From: Rhabdornis inornatus
Taxonomy: Eukaryota > Chordata > Aves > Passeriformes > Rhabdornithidae
Assembly: GCA_013397075.1 (NCBI GenBank)
Contig: VWZS01009792.1
Location: forward strand, 757,058-821,057
Direction of reading: 5' to 3'
DNA length: 64,000 nucleotides
In this document: positions 12,053-22,567 of the stretch, piece by piece
Layout of the letters: the number at the start of each line of letters is the position of its first letter
Position numbering within the stretch: the first letter of the stretch is position 1
Program-made: the position numbers and the translations under genes
The notes under the pieces: model-generated
What the model saw: only the letters and a program-made list of their open reading frames with translations
What the model was told of the DNA's origin: nothing
The model's database searches: none

Positions 12053-14815
12053 TCCAGGAAAAAAGCATAAATCCTGTATCCTCAGTGGGTTTAGCATTTG
12101 TTATTAGTTGGAAAGTGTCTCTGTATAAATGCTCACAAAACCTGCAGGAAGAAAAGACACCTGGAAGCAACAGTGGCACCAGTGTCACTTACTACGAGTT
12201 ATCACAGCAACATTGCTGTGATATAGCTTGTCAAAGGCCATGGGATGTCTAGTTTGAATTAATGCAAATATTAATCCAGTGCAACAGTTGTATCAAGCAG
12301 GGTGAAATTTTCTCATTTCTGGAAAATCAAGTTTTGTCATCCCAAGTTAGGGACCAGAAACAGACCTCTTCAGCCTCTGAAAAGCAGAGTTAGTATAGAA
12401 AAGATGGAAAAAAGGGTCAAGTGGATCAGAGCCCTTGAGAATTTTGTTTGCCTCCATTGCAAGAGAGAGAACACATTCAAATCTTTCTGTTGCTTATATG
12501 TAAATTATGTGCTGTGTAATGAGAACTTAATTATATTTTAACAGAATGTTAAATTAAAAGTGCTGTGTTGATTTGGGCAATAAGATAAATCCTCTTTCAC
12601 TATGGGACAATTCTAAGTATTGCTCTTCCAAACAAAAAAGACCCTGGTACTTGATAATCTCTTTCCTAGGTGATTATGCTTAAAAATGTGAGGATATTTA
12701 ATGTCCATTTTCTCTAAGGGGGGGAAAAAGTGCTGCAATGTCAGCATATGGGACAGAGAACAGGCAGCACAATCAATTCCATCTCATTCCTTGAAGTACT
12801 GAAACCCATATAAAGGGGTTCACTTACTGCAGCAAGCCATAGGCTCAGACATTGCACACATTAGTATAATGCTCTGATTTTAACTTGGAATGATGTGTTT
12901 CATCTCCACAGCCCATTTGTACATCTCATGTGCATCTTGTTCATTTGGTCTTTACTTTAGGGTTCTTTATGTGTTCATATTGTCTGTGTGGATTTCATAT
13001 CTGAAAGCCTATTTTTTTGCAAAGGCGGTACTCCAGATATACTAGTCCTTAGGTGAAATTGTTATAACATAAGATGTGGATGTTCATATCATATATGTAC
13101 TGAAGGTTACTAGTTTTTGATTTTTTTCTGTACTAAATTGCAAACTAGTGCTTTGAATAGTAGAATATAATAGTAGAATTCTTAGCATAAAAACTCGCTG
13201 TAATTAAGGTTTTTATCAAATTAGTAGCTAAAAGCTCAATTATGAGGTGTTGAAAAGAATACAAATAACATGTGGTTTATTCCCTGAATTTTCTGGATTT
13301 TATGAGGTGCTTCATAATTTTTTCCTCAGAAGTTAGAAAAATATGAGTGTTATAAGTGGTGGAAAATGAACCTTAATCCTACCATGTTAAGTTCTCTGGT
13401 GTTTTTACTTGCTTCAGTGTTCTGGGCAGGCTGACACTTAAAGTGCACATTGCACATATTTCTATGCCTGCATTTTGTCAAATGTACAGTGATGGCATGA
13501 AGTGACATGTGAGAGCCCAGCAGGACAGGCAGCATTGCCATCATATCAGAACCTCTATCCTGCCACTGCTTCTCTTTAAACCTTTTATTAACCTCCCTGG
13601 CCGGAGACATAGGGGTAAAGACAAATTCAGGGCAGTTCTGTGCTCCTCCCAACACTGAGATGCATGTTTTCAAAGTGTTGTGTAGCTCAATCCCTAAACA
13701 TCCCCCACTGATACTAATGGGAATCCCACAGTGAAATCCCTGAACATTTCCTTGGGCATGTATTCATTAGGACTTCTTCTCCTGCCCTCTCTCCCACCTC
13801 TGTTTCAAATAGAGAGCCAAGAGGTCTCTTGAAGCACAGCAAATTAACAAGGCAAGAGTTAATACAGACACTGCCTTCTGAGTGACATAACAGTGCAATT
13901 ATGAAAGGCCTTGTAGAAACATCTTTCGTTTGGTGTGGCAGTCTAAAACTTAAAGAACTATGGCAAAGAAAGAGTGTTTCTTATGTGCCTTGTGTGTTAT
14001 ATTTGAGGATCATCATGTACTAATTTTGTCAATGATAGACTTGCCAAGGGTTTCAGAATCACCTAGGTGTGTTAAATGAAGGAGCAGGCTATGATGCAGA
14101 CTGGGACAATGAACATTGTGGGGAAGGTTGCTGTTATGCAGAGAGCACAGTTTGACTTGGGAACAATCCAAATCCTTCGTTTTACTATCAATAGATTTCA
14201 AACAGCAGCTTGTGCTGAATACACCCTTATTTATTCCAGGAAACCTATAATTTATTAATCCTAGCTATCCTAGCTATTAAAGTAATACATAGGTTTCTTT
14301 GATTGATGCCTGGTGCTGATTCCTAAGAATTATGCAAAGGGAGAACACTTATTATAATAGATATGAAAGTTTTCTCCTTGGTACAAAGGAAGAATTTAGG
14401 TGTCCTCATTTGGATATTCCCATGTCTATGTATGTGGCTGTGAGATGGTCAGCATTTTTTGTCCGTTGCCACTTCAAGTAGGCACTATTTTACCTGCTGT
14501 TCCTTTCCTCAGCAGCACACTTGTTTGAAGGAGTCAGAAATCTGTGGAGCTTGTCCATGTGCAGAATTTTGGGCCCAGGGAGAGCAGCTGCTGACTGTTC
14601 TACTGTTTCTGCTTTCAAAGGGCTGTCTCTGTTCCTGTGACTGGAGGTTGTAACATCTTAGATCACCTCAGCTACTGAGAACTGCTGAGAACCGAAAGGC
14701 AGCAAGGCTCTGAGCAGTTGTTGTCAGAGTTTTATTCTCTATGCCTCCAGCTTTGTGGAGGTGAGAGAGTAGCAAGGGTTTCTTGTATCTGTGTGCACAT
14801 GGAGTTTAACTACTG
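12053..14815. other. Non-coding DNA, no recognised feature
   Basis: AT-rich sequence with no repeat family, tandem array or supportable exon. The minus-strand open frame of 107 codons at 13350-13673 resembles nothing that I know. Confidence 0.6.
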
Positions 14816-14879
14816 GAGACCCTCAGTGCTAGAGACCCTCAGTGCTAGAGACCCTCAGTGCTAGAGACCCTCCGTGGAG
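14816..14879. repeat. Minisatellite, 16-bp unit, four copies
   Basis: The unit GAGACCCTCAGTGCTA occurs three times exactly (14816-14831, 14832-14847, 14848-14863). A diverged fourth copy follows at 14864-14879. The perfect identity of three copies suggests recent expansion, so the locus may vary in copy number between individuals. Confidence 0.92.
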
Positions 14880-17800
14880 CAGGGGAACGGGAAGGGTATG
14901 AGGCAGAAGGAGCAGAAGAGAAGAGCTGTTATGGACTGACCAGAGTCCCTGTTCCTCACCCCCTCTATGCATTAAGTGATGGCAATGAGTTAAATTTTCC
15001 CCCAGACAACTCTGTTTTTCCAGTGGTGAGAACTGGTGAGTGATCTGTCTTTATCTTGACCTGTAAACTTTTGCATCTTATTTTCTCCCTCTTGAGTGTT
15101 CCAAGACCATAGTTGTTAGAAAGGTGAGGTAAGTTCTAAGGGTGGCATTCAGTATTTTAAAACTTTAAATCTTAAACACTGGTAGGTATCCCTGCCTTTT
15201 CCATATGTTGGGCAGTCACCACACAGGACTCATGGTCCCCCTATCCTGAGAGGCCAGGGGGCATGAAGTTTTTTAACACTGAACACAGACCACTGAACCC
15301 TGCTGTGATTGCTGGCTTCTAAGGTGCAATGCACATGTTATTTACTAATGGATGGAGATTTTCTGTGTTTTAAAGAAGGTGGTGGAACTTCCATGTGTAT
15401 TAACAGGTCAGAGGTACCTGTCAGCAGCTGTCCTTCATTGTCTTGCTGCTTTAATCAGTGGCCCCAGTAGCCCAGACTGACATTGCCTCCCTGAGAGATT
15501 TGACATGTGGTCTGAGAGGGCTGTCATCTTGCTTTTGACATATTGTCCTTAGTGTTTAGACATCTTATGCTTAAAGGACTTCCTAGCTTTGAGTTTTATT
15601 TCTAATACTGTGTTTGTTTTCTGTATTTGAGGAGAATTAACCTGAGGTTACAAAACAGTTGGCAAATGAGTGGAGTTACAGCTGGGTAGCGTGGTCTTTC
15701 TGTTTGGCTCATGTTTGCTGTGATGTGCTGAAAGATTACTCAGAATACGCTCCATTGAAGGTAGATTCACAAGTTCAGTGTAGATTAAGAAATTTCGAGT
15801 GTGTCCTAAGTGCATATTTTTGATACAACAAAATTCCTCCTTGATGCAGATGGGTATGTTCAGTCCTCTGCACAGCAGTGCTACCTCCTCATTAATAAAT
15901 AGGCAAATACAATGGAAAATTATTACCTTTTTCTCTGGGTCCTGGTAATTCAAATATTCAGCAGTGTTGTAGCATTTCCCAGCCTTCAGATAGAGCCACT
16001 TACACTATCGTGAGATGAAACAACATGTGGAAGTAGATCTGTCATAAAGTATGGGGTTGCTTTGGAACTTCCATCAAATGATAAACCCCTGAGTATTTGC
16101 TCTTGGAAATGAACATCTACTGAAGTTTACTTATTGCATGTGCAATAAAAAGAAGAAAAACTATGTTAAAATCAGCAATTTAGTTCAGCTAACTCACAGC
16201 CACAGCTTATGGTAGGCTGTGAACATACAACAGGTCAAATACAGCTCATGTAGCATCCTGTATCCAGAGTATCCTGTTCCCAAGTAAATGGAAGACAGTA
16301 AGTGAAATTAGGTTTATGGTGGGTGGGGTACTGGAAGGTAGAAGTGCTTACAGCACCAGAGCCACTGTGGAGAAATAGACTCTTAATCATGTGTTTACAT
16401 GCTTCTACAATCAGTTTAATTAAATTACTGTCACAAGTGTATCATTCAATTTTAGCTCTTTAGGAGGACTAAGTACAGCCTGAGGAAAGGATGAATTTCT
16501 GAATAAGACGATGCAACCGAGTAGGAAATTAGGGTTGACATAACCCTAAGATAAGTTTCTTCAAGAGGTAAATGAAGATGAGTTTTTCTCTAGAACACAA
16601 CATGCTTTTAAGTGACAAAGACTTTAGGCAAACATTTTTAATGCATTTTTAAAAATAAGATTAATGAAAAAAAATTCCTAGATATGTGATTCCTCAGTGA
16701 CCCTTTAAAGGCTCAGTCATTTTTCCATCCATTAATTTAAATAATAAATGAAAAAAAGTATTAAAAAATGAGGAAAATTCCCCAAATAATATACTAAACA
16801 CTGCATGCAGACAGGTTATGAATCTACCCCAAAATAACACATTTTACCTATTATATTAATCAAGCTTTTAAAAGCATAGGCTCTGTATTTATTGTGTGTA
16901 GCAAAAAAAAATTTCCTGGAAAATCTGAATTAAAAAATGGGACAAAAAAAGCTATCACTATTCCCATGTAGGATTGTTTGGCTGAATATTGCCATGAAAG
17001 ATATAATAGTGTAGATCCTTCAGTGAAGGATTTTAATCTGTGTTTCTCTACTGGTGCTTTAATACCATAGTTTACAGCTAAACTGGCTAGGCCCTGGACA
17101 ATGAATTTCCAAGTTTTTAGCACTTCTTCTGATCCAGGTATTAAATCATACCTAGCTTTTCTTACTGAAACATTTTTTACGGACCTGGTATTTTTCATCA
17201 ACCCAGTACTATTCTTGTGTTGCCCCAAATTTAAGTACTAATCTTGATTGCTACATTTTTTTACCTTTTAAGCTGTTGTTGCTTTTCCACAGAAGGTTAC
17301 AAGCCCAAGCCTGGAAAGCTCTATTTCATCATCACAGCATTTGAGACTGTAAGAGTTACTAAACTGAAAAAGATCAGGTCAATATTTGTATCAGTCCCCC
17401 TTATGAAAGCAAAGTGTTTGACATCTGCATCGTATTAAGGCAGTCCGGTTAATGGGAGCTCCTGTAGTGTATGAGTGAGCTGCACGTTTCTGGCAGTTCT
17501 GCAAGTCAGAGTACCTGCTTATTTAGGATCTAAAATTTCGGTTCTGTGGTAATTTTGGGAGTGAAACCCATAGTAGGGCCAGAGTTTAAACATAGATGTC
17601 AGAGCTGTTTGAAAATTCGGGCCATAATTCAGAAGCGGGAAGATGTAGCAAGTAAATACACCAAATATCATCATAATTAATACTGTTGACATAGCACAGT
17701 GTATTCTGGGAATTTATAAGAGCTTGAATAAAGGGCTGAGGCTAATAGCACTACATGGAATGAAAATGCAGAGCAAAAGGTGATCATTTGTAAAGAAAAC

Positions 17801-18419
17801 AGCAATTGAAATTATAGGAGCAGGTAGAAAATGGATGTGACACGTGATGCTTTTCTTGAATAAGAAACCGTATTCTGAATACAGATGTATTTTAAAACTA
17901 TTGTCTAATTTCATTTTATGCCAGATATAACAAATCTAATATTTTTGCTGAAAATTTTTATTTTTTACTGTTGTTTCTTCTGCTGGAATGAGTTTTTAAG
18001 AAATTCAGTACAGTAAGGTTTATAAAATAAGACAAAAATCTGCCCATGTTTAGAGGTATGTGATTTCATTTTTTTCAGGAGCACTTGAAATTTGTCAGGT
18101 TCATTGCTACAAACAAGGAACACATTCATTTTTCTCTCTTGTTGAACACAGAACACAAAATTACGTATTTTCTTTAGGAAACCTACCTCAAATTCTTCCA
18201 TGAGTACTTGAAGTTTTCGAATATTATCCTCTAACAAAAGCTTCAAATTAGCACTAATGTACTTGACATTATGGAGTGGGGTTCTTGAATAGAGGCCATG
18301 CAAAGGTTTTTAAAAGGGTCATACCTTAAAAATTATATCACCATTCTGCTCTCTAAAGGCTTCCCTTTCAGCAGTGAAGCTTATTTTTGTGCTATATGAT
18401 GTCATAGCCCAGATATTTA
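14880..18419. other. Non-coding DNA, no recognised feature
   Basis: No gene or transposon recognised. A GTGAGT donor-like site near 15033 follows an open frame (14858-15043), but no acceptor precedes it. Open frames of 122 codons (16860-17228) and 112 codons (17965-18303), both minus strand, have no recognisable domain and sit in AT-rich DNA. Confidence 0.55.
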
Positions 18420-18990
18420 TGCTAAAGGAGAAAATTAATAATTAGCTCACACATTTACAGCCGCTGAAGTTTGAATTTTAGGTAAAGGCAAACACAAAGA
18501 AGGTTATTGTTGATAGCTGTTTGTTTTGACAGAGACAGTAACAGTGATCTGGGTAGAGAAACATGTTTTTGTTAATATTGATGAGTTTATTTTTTATAGT
18601 GCTTCTTTTGCTTGTTTTTTTAAATCTACTTTAGAGAATCAAAAGCAATTTCTTGAGCTTATTTTAAAATATAATTTCAATATTGCTATTTAAATTCATA
18701 ATAATATATTATAAAATATCAACCAGCTTTTAAATACATTCTTTATAATGTAATACACAATATAATTTCTGTCAATACAAAAATGTTACTGCATGACTGC
18801 ATTAAAGTGCTGTAATTCAAAGAAATGTACAGTATACAAATGTAAATAAAAACCCCCTCTTTTTGTTCTTTTGAGGAGTACTGAATATAATATTTTGTGA
18901 AAAATTATATACAACCAGGCCTGACCAACATGGCCATTGCATTAAAATTTTCCTTGTAAAAAATATTTTTTTTTCACCTTTCTATCTGTA
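18420..18990. other. Very AT-rich block with a possible polyadenylation site
   Basis: Dominated by TAAT, ATAATATA and TTTAAAT words with almost no CpG. On the plus strand an AATAAA at 18845-18850 is followed after a few bases by a T-rich stretch (about 18858-18875), the arrangement of a vertebrate cleavage and polyadenylation signal. No transcript upstream can be shown, so this may be chance. Confidence 0.2.
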
Positions 18991-19719
18991 GTATTATCTT
19001 TATCAAATGTAGGAAGATGTAGGGGAAAGCAGACATCTGTAGGTATTGTTATCTGGCTATTATAAGGAAATTTGGGCTGTATTGAGTGGCAGACACCTAA
19101 GAGATAAACAAGCATTTAAGAAATTATTGTACTAAATGCATAAAAGGGACAAGGTTACAGTATGCATAATGTGTTTATTGATATGAAATTGTTATACAAA
19201 TCAAGGTGCACTATGTTTATAACTCTGCCTGAATTATCTTTCCTCTAGTGATTTCTTTTTTCTTTAAAAACAATGGAATCTAAAAGTCACTCAGATATAT
19301 TTTGTCAGATTTGGAAAACATGCATTTCTAATAAGTTGGGTAAAAAACACCTCTGGTAACGAAGTACACCAGCTTTCCTGGGAAAGGTATCGTTCCCTAA
19401 TTCAAAGTAGGCATTAGAATAGGAAATCAAGATTTTTAAAATATCAACTGGAATTTCTGTTCCTTTCTGATTCATCAGTATTTTTGTGCACTCCTGGATG
19501 AATATGTCCTAAGCATCCTTTAACTGATAACAGTCTCTAATGCAAAGGCAAAACTTGCAGAACATTGGGCACCAAGTGGAAAACGATTTTATTTCAGCTA
19601 CCAGTGGCTGATTACTAATAACACAGACTTACTTTGCCTTCGTGATCAGAATACTTACATGCTTTTGTAAGCCGTCTACCCAGCATTTATAAATAGGAAA
19701 GAAAATAACCCTCGAAAGC

Positions 19720-20300
19720 CAAACAACTTCTCCTCCTTGTCGCCATATGCTGCATCTTTTCCCTCTAGGTTTTGTATACTCTGTGTGCTGGAGGATGGTG
19801 TCTTTTCTTTTCATGTTGCTCTGTCGGCGGTCATAACAACTATTCTCTTCATGAATATGTAAATCCCATGCATAAAATCAGAAAAATTAGCATGGCGATT
19901 CCCACTATAGAATGTGCCCAATTATGTCTGCTAATACGTGGATAGTGATGATTTAATCTTTGGACTATATGAGCGGATTCAGGTACAGTTACAAGAGCTG
20001 CAGTAATTACAGAGGACCCAAACACACAAGCTGGGTGCGTGCACATGCTGGGGGATCATTGGGCTTTAATAGGAGCTGGGCATCTGATGCCTGGCTATGA
20101 TGGAGTGCTCGCAGATTCATTTACAGGCGCCTTCTCTGATGGGTAGTGACAAGGAAGAAAAATGCCCTAGGTCTGCAATACCCTTCCCTTGCTAACTGAC
20201 ACTCATTTGCATTTGAATTTTTTTTCCTCTTTTTTAGTTCCTACTGAATGCTTGCAATTAGAACGGATCGAATAAAAGTTTGGATAAATAAAGGGAGAAA
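19720..20300. promoter_or_regulatory. Candidate conserved non-coding enhancer
   Basis: This repeat-free stretch is of mixed base composition. It has an exact octamer ATTTGCAT (20205-20212, the POU/OCT factor site), a TAATTA homeodomain core (20004-20009) and several palindromic ATGCAT-like words. This composition is typical of developmental enhancers. A minus-strand frame at 19849-20046 encodes a hydrophobic stretch (IAMLIFLILCMGF), but it has no recognisable homologue. Conservation is inferred, not measured. Confidence 0.3.
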
Positions 20301-20439
20301 AATGGTGACCGCATTTGCTAGGCGTCCTTAACTCACTTGGTTTATCAGCAATGGGTGTTGGAGGGGGGAGGAAGGACATGCAGAAAACAAAACCAAAAAG
20401 GCACCACCAGCAATTGATGCATTTTTGTATTTAAATAAG

Positions 20440-20560
20440 CAGGCGTGCTCATGCATATTTATATGACGTGCATGCCTATGCGCCGCTCTGAGCAGTGGCT
20501 CTGCGGCTCGGCTGCAGTAATTAGGCTGATGTAATTATAGCAAAACAAAGCAAGCTTAGG
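20440..20560. promoter_or_regulatory. CpG-containing patch with paired TAATTA sites
   Basis: Within about 120 bases lie a CRE-like TGACGTG (20464-20470), about five CpGs (rare elsewhere here) and two TAATTA cores (20518-20523 and 20532-20537) 14 bases apart. The paired spacing could suit homeodomain dimers or neighbouring sites. A regulatory role is an inference from motif content only. Confidence 0.3.
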
Positions 20561-20864
20561 CTGATGGTGGGGTTTTTTTCCCATAGAGTGGGAACATTTA
20601 AGACATATGCGTATTCCAGTGTACAAAAAATGAACCTGCACCGCTGTCGGAGGCTAGGAGGACAGTGTGGCCAGTGCACCTATTGTGTCACTGCTGTAGA
20701 AAGCAGCTTAGCGATTGGCCACTGTCTGCAGCACATAATACTGACTGGTTATAAAGGACTTGTCTAGAGGAAAGCCTGTAGGTACTCCATTGTCTGGCAA
20801 AGTTGATATGACTGCATTCTTTTTGCAGGGGGTCAGACAGCTGAACTGTAAAAGCTGCACAGAT
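20561..20864. other. Non-coding DNA between regulatory-looking patches
   Basis: Mixed-composition sequence with no transposon or supportable coding frame. It may belong to the same regulatory block as its neighbours. Confidence 0.4.
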
Positions 20865-20915
20865 TTTTTTTTTTTTTTGTCTTCTTCCTCTGTCTCTCTG
20901 TCTCTGTCTCTTCCA
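20865..20915. repeat. T run and TCTC/TGTC pyrimidine microsatellite
   Basis: A run of Ts is followed by CTCTGTCTCTCTGTCTCTG-type repeats. Pure pyrimidine on the plus strand apart from the Gs. Seen directly. Confidence 0.8.
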
Positions 20916-21133
20916 TACAGCATTTTTCTTTCATGCCCTGTCTCAGTTTGCATAGTTAAAGAGAATGCTAATTAAGATCCCTTGCCTTAACCTGAAAATA
21001 ATGACTTGGATGTAAATAGAAAACTGGCGATAGTTTAAAATATTCTTGCGTAGCACCAAGATATCAGTTACCGTTCTAGGGGAAAAAAGGAAGAATTATT
21101 TTTTTTTGTAATCAAGGTAAACAAAGAAGAGTT

Positions 21134-21202
21134 GTTGCTTCTCTTTCTTCCTTTCTTTCATTATTTCCTTTTTTTTTCCTGTTTTTCTTTTTTTTTTTTA
21201 AG
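21134..21202. repeat. Pyrimidine tract
   Basis: About 70 bases almost entirely of T and C (TTCC and TTTC words, two T runs). On the plus strand it could act as a polypyrimidine tract, but the candidate exon downstream begins about 170 bases later. Confidence 0.7.
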
Positions 21203-21370
21203 CCAATGATGCTATACTATTGCAAGTCAGATAATATTTTATTTCAGAAAGCGTGCTAGCTACATAATTTAAAAGTCCACAAATCAGTTGCAACTTAGTG
21301 CTTATTAATCCTTCCTAGGATGTAATTCGGTGAAAGAACTGCTTTAAAAAAATTCTTTTCTGTATTATAG

Positions 21371-21661
21371 ACGGATCTAACAACGCAGTCTGGGCTCCGT
21401 GCCAAAGGCTGGTATTTCACAGCAGCGACCGCCTTACAGATGAGCTGTGGGAAGCAGGAGGGAGACTCTCTTAGGGTGCCACTACTATGGAGACACAGCT
21501 GGGCTGAACAAGATTTGCTTCAAACGACAACAAGAGAGACAGAAAGAGTCTGGTTCGACCGCTGCCCAAGCAGGCAGTAACCAGAAGAGCTAGCAGCCAA
21601 TCCGGCCATGCTGCACTGTTCGAAACCAGCTCTACATCCCAGCCAATCAGTGACATCACTG
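21371..21661 (+). promoter_or_regulatory. Promoter-like or first-exon-like element with two CCAAT boxes
   Basis: This stretch is GC-richer and has more CpG than its surroundings. It carries two CCAAT boxes in the same orientation (21597-21601 and 21643-21647), and the second is followed at once by an ATF/CREB-like TGACATCA (21651-21658). It ends at a good splice donor (GTGAGA from 21662) and is preceded by a TATTATAG acceptor-like site. One plus frame is open from 21371 to a TAA at 21578-21580, with an ATG at 21440. I do not recognise the peptide. It could be a CCAAT-type promoter (either direction), a non-coding exon or an enhancer. Confidence 0.35.
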
Positions 21662-22535
21662 GTGAGAAACTCATTTACATCATGCAGTAATGAACTTTGT
21701 TTAACGTAGCCTTTTTTCTTTTCTTTTTTTTTTTTCCTCACAGAGATTAGGTCCTCCATTAATTATTCTGCCAGCATAATTTGAATCGCTATGCAAAACG
21801 ATGGCTACAATTTCTTGATTTTTTTTTAACTGTGTGCTGTCTCTGCAGGTAACCATGGGCATTGTTCCATATTTTTTTTCCTGTTGGCCCCATTAAACCT
21901 TTAAAAGTGTCTTTAATTGTTAATATTGTGCATATATATATTTTTTACATGTATGTTTGTCTCCTTGTAGTCCTTACCTAATGTGGTACTGCTTCCTTCA
22001 GTTATAGCCTGAGATTACCTTTAACTGTCTTGGAAGGTAAAAAGGGTGTTGCTGCAGGATTGAGTTTGCATCTTTAGCTGCCATCACGATCTAAATACTT
22101 ATTCTAATGCTTCAGAAATCATTTCGCTGTGGCCGTTTACATATCTGGCTTTCTCTAAAGGTTCTTACATGCATCTGTTACAACTGAGTAAAGTTCAGTA
22201 CTGTTATATTTCATTCTTCACCACTTTCAGTCAAGATGTCATGTTATTAATGAATAGAACTGAGATCATTTCTGAACAAATTTCACCCCCTTCCTTCCAC
22301 CTCGACACAATGCACCTGATTTGCATCCATTTACCAGAATAACTGAATACAAGAGCCAGTATGAAAGGAAGTCAAGGGAGAGCTTGCATACTGCTTCAGG
22401 GTATGTGGCAGCAAAGCGAAATATAGAATTTTTGTTTAGAATGTGCTTAATCTACACAGAAAAGATTAGATCTTAGATTGAAAAAGCTCTTATCTAGCCA
22501 GCTTTTCATATTAGGAAATAGGTTTGGTGTGGGGG
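21662..22535. other. Non-coding DNA downstream of the promoter-like element
   Basis: It contains a T-rich tract near 21711-21736 and AT-rich words, with no repeat family or coding frame recognised. It may continue the regulatory block upstream. Confidence 0.45.
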
Positions 22536-22567
22536 GTTTGGGTGTTTTGTTTGTTTTTTTTTTTTAA
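22530..22567. repeat. G/T-rich tract followed by a T run
   Basis: GGTTTGG/GTTTTG words followed by about 13 Ts and then AAATAAA. Low-complexity sequence of the type repeated elsewhere in the window. Confidence 0.65.

Noticed and set aside
16860..17228. Minus-strand open frame of 122 codons
   Set aside because: No domain, no exon-like border and AT-rich DNA. Expected by chance at this number of frames.
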